A DNA stretch of 7,591 nt from Tannerella sp. (GTDB taxonomy: Bacteria; Bacteroidota; Bacteroidia; Bacteroidales; Tannerellaceae). A program made the position numbers and the translations under genes. A model generated the notes under the pieces. It was not told the DNA's origin. It did no database searches and worked only from the letters and a program-made list of their open reading frames with translations. Shown one piece after another: positions 4,544 through 7,591 of the stretch. How positions within the stretch are numbered: position 1 is the first letter of the stretch; each line of letters opens with the position of its first letter. The DNA lies in assembly GCA_031260095.1 (NCBI GenBank), contig JAIRKN010000180.1:1-7591 (forward strand). The letters run 5' to 3'.

Positions 4544-7009
4544 TTATCTCAGTTGCGCTTTGAGTTTTTCTTCCAGTTCTTTTTGAATCTTTGCCATGAC
4601 TGCATCTATTTGTTTGTCATTTAATGTTTTTTCTTTGTCTTGCAAATAAAAACTTACGGCATACGATTTTCTGCCCGGCGTCAGATTCTTACCTTCATAG
4701 ACATCGAATAATACGATCTTTTTTAATAATTTACGTTCGCTATTCCATGCGATTTGTTGTATATCCGCGAATGTAACATGCTTATCTATCATTAAAGCAA
4801 GATCCCTTTTGGCTTCCGGAAATTTAGGGATATCTCCGGATGTGATCCGGTATTTTTTCGTTTCTTTTATTAATGCATCCCATGCCAGTTCTGCGAAATA
4901 GATTTCATGCTCAATATCCATCATTTTCAGGATCCTGCGTTCGACGACCCCGAATGTTCCCAATGTACGTCCCGAAGGTGACACGATGGATATTCCCGAA
5001 CTATAGATATCATTGGTAAAACTTTCCCGGATCGTCTTTTCCATATTCACGCCCATGCGTAATAGAATATTCTCTACATGTGCTTTCAACTCGTAAACCG
5101 ATGCTTTTTCATCCGGATGCGACCAGTTGTTTTCCGCACGGTTGCCGGAGATCCACAATCCGAGACGGTAGTCTTCCTTGTATACCGAAAGGGGGGAATC
5201 CTCTTTCCGGTCGTCTTCTTTACGTGCGTAACAGTTCCCAAATTCAAAGAAATATATATTCCTGTTTTTACGTTTTATATTGAACTCCGCACTTTGAAGT
5301 CCGCCGAAAAGCAATGTTTGGCGCATAGCGTTCAGGTCGGCGCTCAGCGGGTTCATCAGCATGACACAGTTTGCTTTTGGAAATGTGGTAAGCTCGTTAT
5401 AATATGCCGAACGTGTCAGCGAATTATTTAAGATCTCATGAAAACCGGCTCCGCATAACTGTTCGGAAATAAGACTTTCCAACTTATAACTTTTATCGGT
5501 CATAGTTTGGTAGCTCAAGGTCGAACGGACATGATCGCTAAATTCAACATTGTTATATCCGTAAATGCGTAATATGTCTTCAATCACGTCTACATCACGC
5601 CGTACATCGTAGCGGTATACAGGTACGCGGACCGATAATCCTTCCGGTGTTTCCGACGCTATTTCCATTTCTAACGACACAAGGATACTTTTAATCGTTT
5701 CGACAGGGATTTCTTTTCCGATAAGCGTATTTATTTTTTTATATGTAACGTCTATGCGGAAAGGTTCCATCCTGTTCGGATAGACATCCTGAACGTTTCC
5801 TGTGATAGTTCCTCCGGCTATCTCCTGTATCATGAGCGCTGCACGTTTCAGTACATAGATCGTCTGGTTGGGATCCAGACCGCGTTCGAAGCGGAAAGAG
5901 GAGTCCGTATTCAAACCGAAGCGCCGTGCCGTTTTGCGTATCCATGCAGGATTAAAACATGCGGATTCGAGGAAAACGTCTTTCGTATGTTCCGTCACAC
6001 CGGAATCAAGCCCTCCGAATACGCCTCCGATACACATTGGTTCGTCGATGTTACAGATCATCAGATCCTGATTTGTCAGGGTACGTTCCACACCGTCAAG
6101 CGTAATAAATTTTGTACCTTCGGGCGTCGTAGTAACCACCACCTTGTTCCCTTTTATTTTCTCCGCATCAAATGCATGTAAAGGTTGTCCCAGTTCGTGC
6201 AGGACATAGTTTGTGATATCTACCACATTGTTTATGGGACGTAACCCGATTGTCATCAAGCGTTTTTTTATCCGATCCGGACTTTCCCCGACTGTGACGC
6301 CTTTGATGGTAACGCCGGAATAACGCATACAAGCTTCGGCGTTTCTTACTTCTACGGAGATGGCCGGCAAAGAAGGGGCTTCTATTTTAAAACCATCTAT
6401 AGACGGTTTTTTCAGATCCGATGGCTTTCCCGCCTGCTTCAGGTAAGCTGCAAGATCGCGCGCCACACCGAAATGGGAGGCGGCGTCTATGCGGTTAGGC
6501 GTTATATCGACTTCCAGCAGGTAATCATTTTCGACTTTGTAATATTCCTTTGCGGTCATGCCTACCGGCGCATCTGCCGGGAGCACAATGATACCGGAAT
6601 GGTCGGAGCCGATACCAATCTCATCTTCCGCACAGATCATACCGGATGACTCCTGTCCGCGAATCTTTGATTTTTTGATTTTTATTTCCTTATCGCCGTC
6701 GTATAATATCGTACCTACGGGGGCGACTATCACTTTCTGTCCGGCAGCTACATTGGGGGCGCCGCAGACAATCTGTAAAAGTTCACCGGTTCCGGTATTT
6801 ACGCAGGTAAGATGGAGGTGGTCCGAATCAGGATGCTTTTCGCATGTAAGAACTTCGCCTGTAACAAGTCCTTCAAGGCCTCCTTTGATCGTCTGTATTT
6901 CTTCTACTGCGCCTGTTTCCAGACCTATTGAAGTAAGGGCCTCCGCCACTTCCCAGGGATTCATATCCAATGACAGGTAATTCTTTAGCCAATTGTATGA
7001 TATATTCAT
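4544..7009 (-). CDS. pheT: Phenylalanine--tRNA ligase beta subunit
   Basis: The beta subunit of the alpha2-beta2 synthetase that charges tRNA-Phe in the cytoplasm; the alpha subunit (PheS), which holds the catalytic site, is not in this window. Its 821 residues match the usual length of bacterial PheT. In order: N-terminal B1 region, an OB-fold tRNA-binding domain at about 42-155 (CEKHPDSDHLHLTCVNTG, ICAEDEIGIG), the DITPNRIDAASHFGVARDLAAY junction (168-189), the B3/B4 editing domain at about 215-400 (GLRPINNVVDITNYVLHELGQ), the B5 domain at about 410-485, the catalytic-like core (490-710) and a C-terminal ferredoxin-like anticodon-binding domain at about 727-821 (FPEAKRDLALMID ... SYAVSFYLQDKEKTL). 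The B3/B4 domain normally removes mischarged Tyr. No truncation or frameshift. It heads an operon with yebC and starts about 25 nt from its likely promoter start. Confidence 0.98.
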   Translation of the reverse strand: MNISYNWLKNYLSLDMNPWEVAEALTSIGLETGAVEEIQTIKGGLEGLVTGEVLTCEKHPDSDHLHLTCVNTGTGELLQIVCGAPNVAAGQKVIVAPVGTILYDGDKEIKIKKSKIRGQESSGMICAEDEIGIGSDHSGIIVLPADAPVGMTAKEYYKVENDYLLEVDITPNRIDAASHFGVARDLAAYLKQAGKPSDLKKPSIDGFKIEAPSLPAISVEVRNAEACMRYSGVTIKGVTVGESPDRIKKRLMTIGLRPINNVVDITNYVLHELGQPLHAFDAEKIKGNKVVVTTTPEGTKFITLDGVERTLTNQDLMICNIDEPMCIGGVFGGLDSGVTEHTKDVFLESACFNPAWIRKTARRFGLNTDSSFRFERGLDPNQTIYVLKRAALMIQEIAGGTITGNVQDVYPNRMEPFRIDVTYKKINTLIGKEIPVETIKSILVSLEMEIASETPEGLSVRVPVYRYDVRRDVDVIEDILRIYGYNNVEFSDHVRSTLSYQTMTDKSYKLESLISEQLCGAGFHEILNNSLTRSAYYNELTTFPKANCVMLMNPLSADLNAMRQTLLFGGLQSAEFNIKRKNRNIYFFEFGNCYARKEDDRKEDSPLSVYKEDYRLGLWISGNRAENNWSHPDEKASVYELKAHVENILLRMGVNMEKTIRESFTNDIYSSGISIVSPSGRTLGTFGVVERRILKMMDIEHEIYFAELAWDALIKETKKYRITSGDIPKFPEAKRDLALMIDKHVTFADIQQIAWNSERKLLKKIVLFDVYEGKNLTPGRKSYAVSFYLQDKEKTLNDKQIDAVMAKIQKELEEKLKAQLR

Positions 7010-7040
7010 CGTTGTATATAATTTGCATTAAATTGACCCG

Positions 7041-7048
7041 CAAAAGTA
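7041..7048 (-). promoter_or_regulatory. Probable -7 element of the pheT-yebC promoter
   Basis: Read on the minus strand the site is TACTTTTG, a full match to TAnnTTTG. It lies 31 bp upstream of the pheT start, so the leader would be about 25 nt, too short for a leader peptide, T-box or attenuator. No TTTG is found 19-21 bp further upstream (TATC or ATCG stands there), so the -33 part is weak. An eight-T run lies in the spacer. Confidence 0.55.
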
Positions 7049-7181
7049 TGAAAAAAAAGTAATATAACGATAGTTATGAGATTGTTTTTTCTTTTCGGGA
7101 CATTGATACCGGTCGATTTCAGATTCATTCACGGACTGATGCAGTTGTCTTTTTTCACGTTCCGTGAGGCCTGCCGGTTAA

Positions 7182-7591
7182 GAGTCTATTTAAATTTTAC
7201 TAAAAAAAGAATAAGAAAGTTTCCGTATAATTCTATACATTACTTTATATGAAGTGACTAAACAAAGAATAAAGATGTATCAGAGTAATATAAGGTAAAC
7301 AGAGTGGCAATATATAACAAAAGAATTGGAATTGAAAGAATCAAGGAAACGAAACTATGATTTACGCATGATTAGTAATGCGATCTTCTATTTGTTGAAG
7401 ATCGGTTGTCAATGGCGTATGCATCCCAAGTAATCAGCTAAATAGGAATCCGTCTATTACTATTATATGAAAAGGTATTCTCTTGATGTATTTGATTTAT
7501 TACTTGAGAAATTACGTTGACACATACGTATAAAACAAGGGCAAAACAGGAAACCCCGCCATGGAATCATAGACAGTCAAAGCGTTAAATG
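7182..7591 (+). mobile_element. Left part of an IS5-like insertion sequence (runs off the window)
   Basis: The end is called from the transposase remnant and a sharp change in sequence. A likely left inverted-repeat tip is GAGTCTATTTAAATTTTAC at 7182-7200, directly preceded by TTAA (7178-7181), which fits the YTAR/TA target habit of the IS5 family. The transposase frame begins 93 bp inside. The right end, the second inverted repeat and the target copy lie outside the window, so the exact boundary is an inference. The element sits about 170 bp upstream of pheT and points away from it. Confidence 0.6.
7275..7591 (+). pseudogene. Decayed IS5-family transposase (N-terminal part, four in-frame stops)
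   Basis: Reading from ATG 7275 in a single frame to the window end gives 105 codons that follow the N-terminus of IS5-type DDE transposases: MYQSN, then NYDLRMISNAIFYLLKIGCQWRMHP (codons 27-51), a VYYYYMKRYSLDVFDLLLEKLR segment and GIIDSQSVK at 97-105, whose Asp at codon 100 would be the first catalytic residue. Stops interrupt at 7296-7298 (TAA), 7431-7433 (TAA), 7443-7445 (TAG) and 7518-7520 (TGA). There is no visible insertion or deletion. The TAG stands where family members have the Trp of a PKW motif (TGG to TAG), and the TGA could come from CGA. The gene cannot make an active enzyme and continues beyond the window. Confidence 0.85.

Noticed and set aside
5078..5431. Plus-strand open frames antisense to pheT (also 6558-6980)
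   Set aside because: PheT is continuous and conserved through these regions; long opposite frames are expected by chance in a 2.5-kb gene.
7155..7167. Small hairpin TCACG-TTC-CGTGA
   Set aside because: The 5-bp stem has its T run on the wrong side for a plus-strand terminator and an A run on the minus strand, so it is not a terminator.
7031..7177. Minus-strand open frame just upstream of pheT, beginning PAGLTEREKRQL, which could be a gene tail cut by the IS
   Set aside because: It has no ATG, the frame has a stop (TAA) within the TTAA target itself, and its end passes through the pheT promoter, so a coding role is not supported.

Overview
The window looks like chromosomal DNA from a member of the Bacteroidota, most likely Bacteroidales. 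Three things point there: (i) promoters of the Bacteroidetes type (TTTG, about 20 bp, TAnnTTTG) and no clear Shine-Dalgarno sequences; (ii) the gene order sigma-54 activator, LptE-type lipoprotein, TPR-like protein, SecG, which I recall as typical of Bacteroidales; (iii) protein wording typical of that phylum (for example the SecG loop and the LptE ending in TVADW). Genus cannot be told from sequence reading alone.

Layout: the left edge holds the last 67 residues of an unrecognised membrane protein (1-204, +). A 387-bp intergenic region follows, with a degenerate interspersed-repeat-like stretch, a CTTA heptad repeat and a well-formed promoter (527-558). From this promoter a tight plus-strand operon runs from 592 to 3486: a sigma-54 enhancer-binding protein without a sensory domain, lptE (4-bp overlap), a TPR-like protein (3-bp gap) and secG (4-bp gap, with a possible promoter of its own). 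It ends in a perfect 24-bp-stem terminator. On the minus strand, convergent to it, lie pheT (7009-4544) and yebC (4515-3784), 28 bp apart, with a short hairpin just past yebC. Between the two convergent units is about 220 bp that may hold a small plus-strand transcript. The right edge holds the left end of an IS5-like insertion sequence whose transposase frame carries four in-frame stop codons.

How the genes fit together: the plus-strand operon joins two envelope jobs, LPS delivery to the outer membrane (LptE) and Sec-dependent export (SecG), under or beside an RpoN-type activator. The minus-strand operon is translation-related: the beta subunit of phenylalanyl-tRNA synthetase and a YebC-family factor. 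This is mostly core genome. I do not see a wholly new system; the most interesting points are the altered GAFTGA loop (GSFTDA) of the activator, the conserved regulator-envelope operon, the candidate small RNA and the nonsense-only decay of the transposase.
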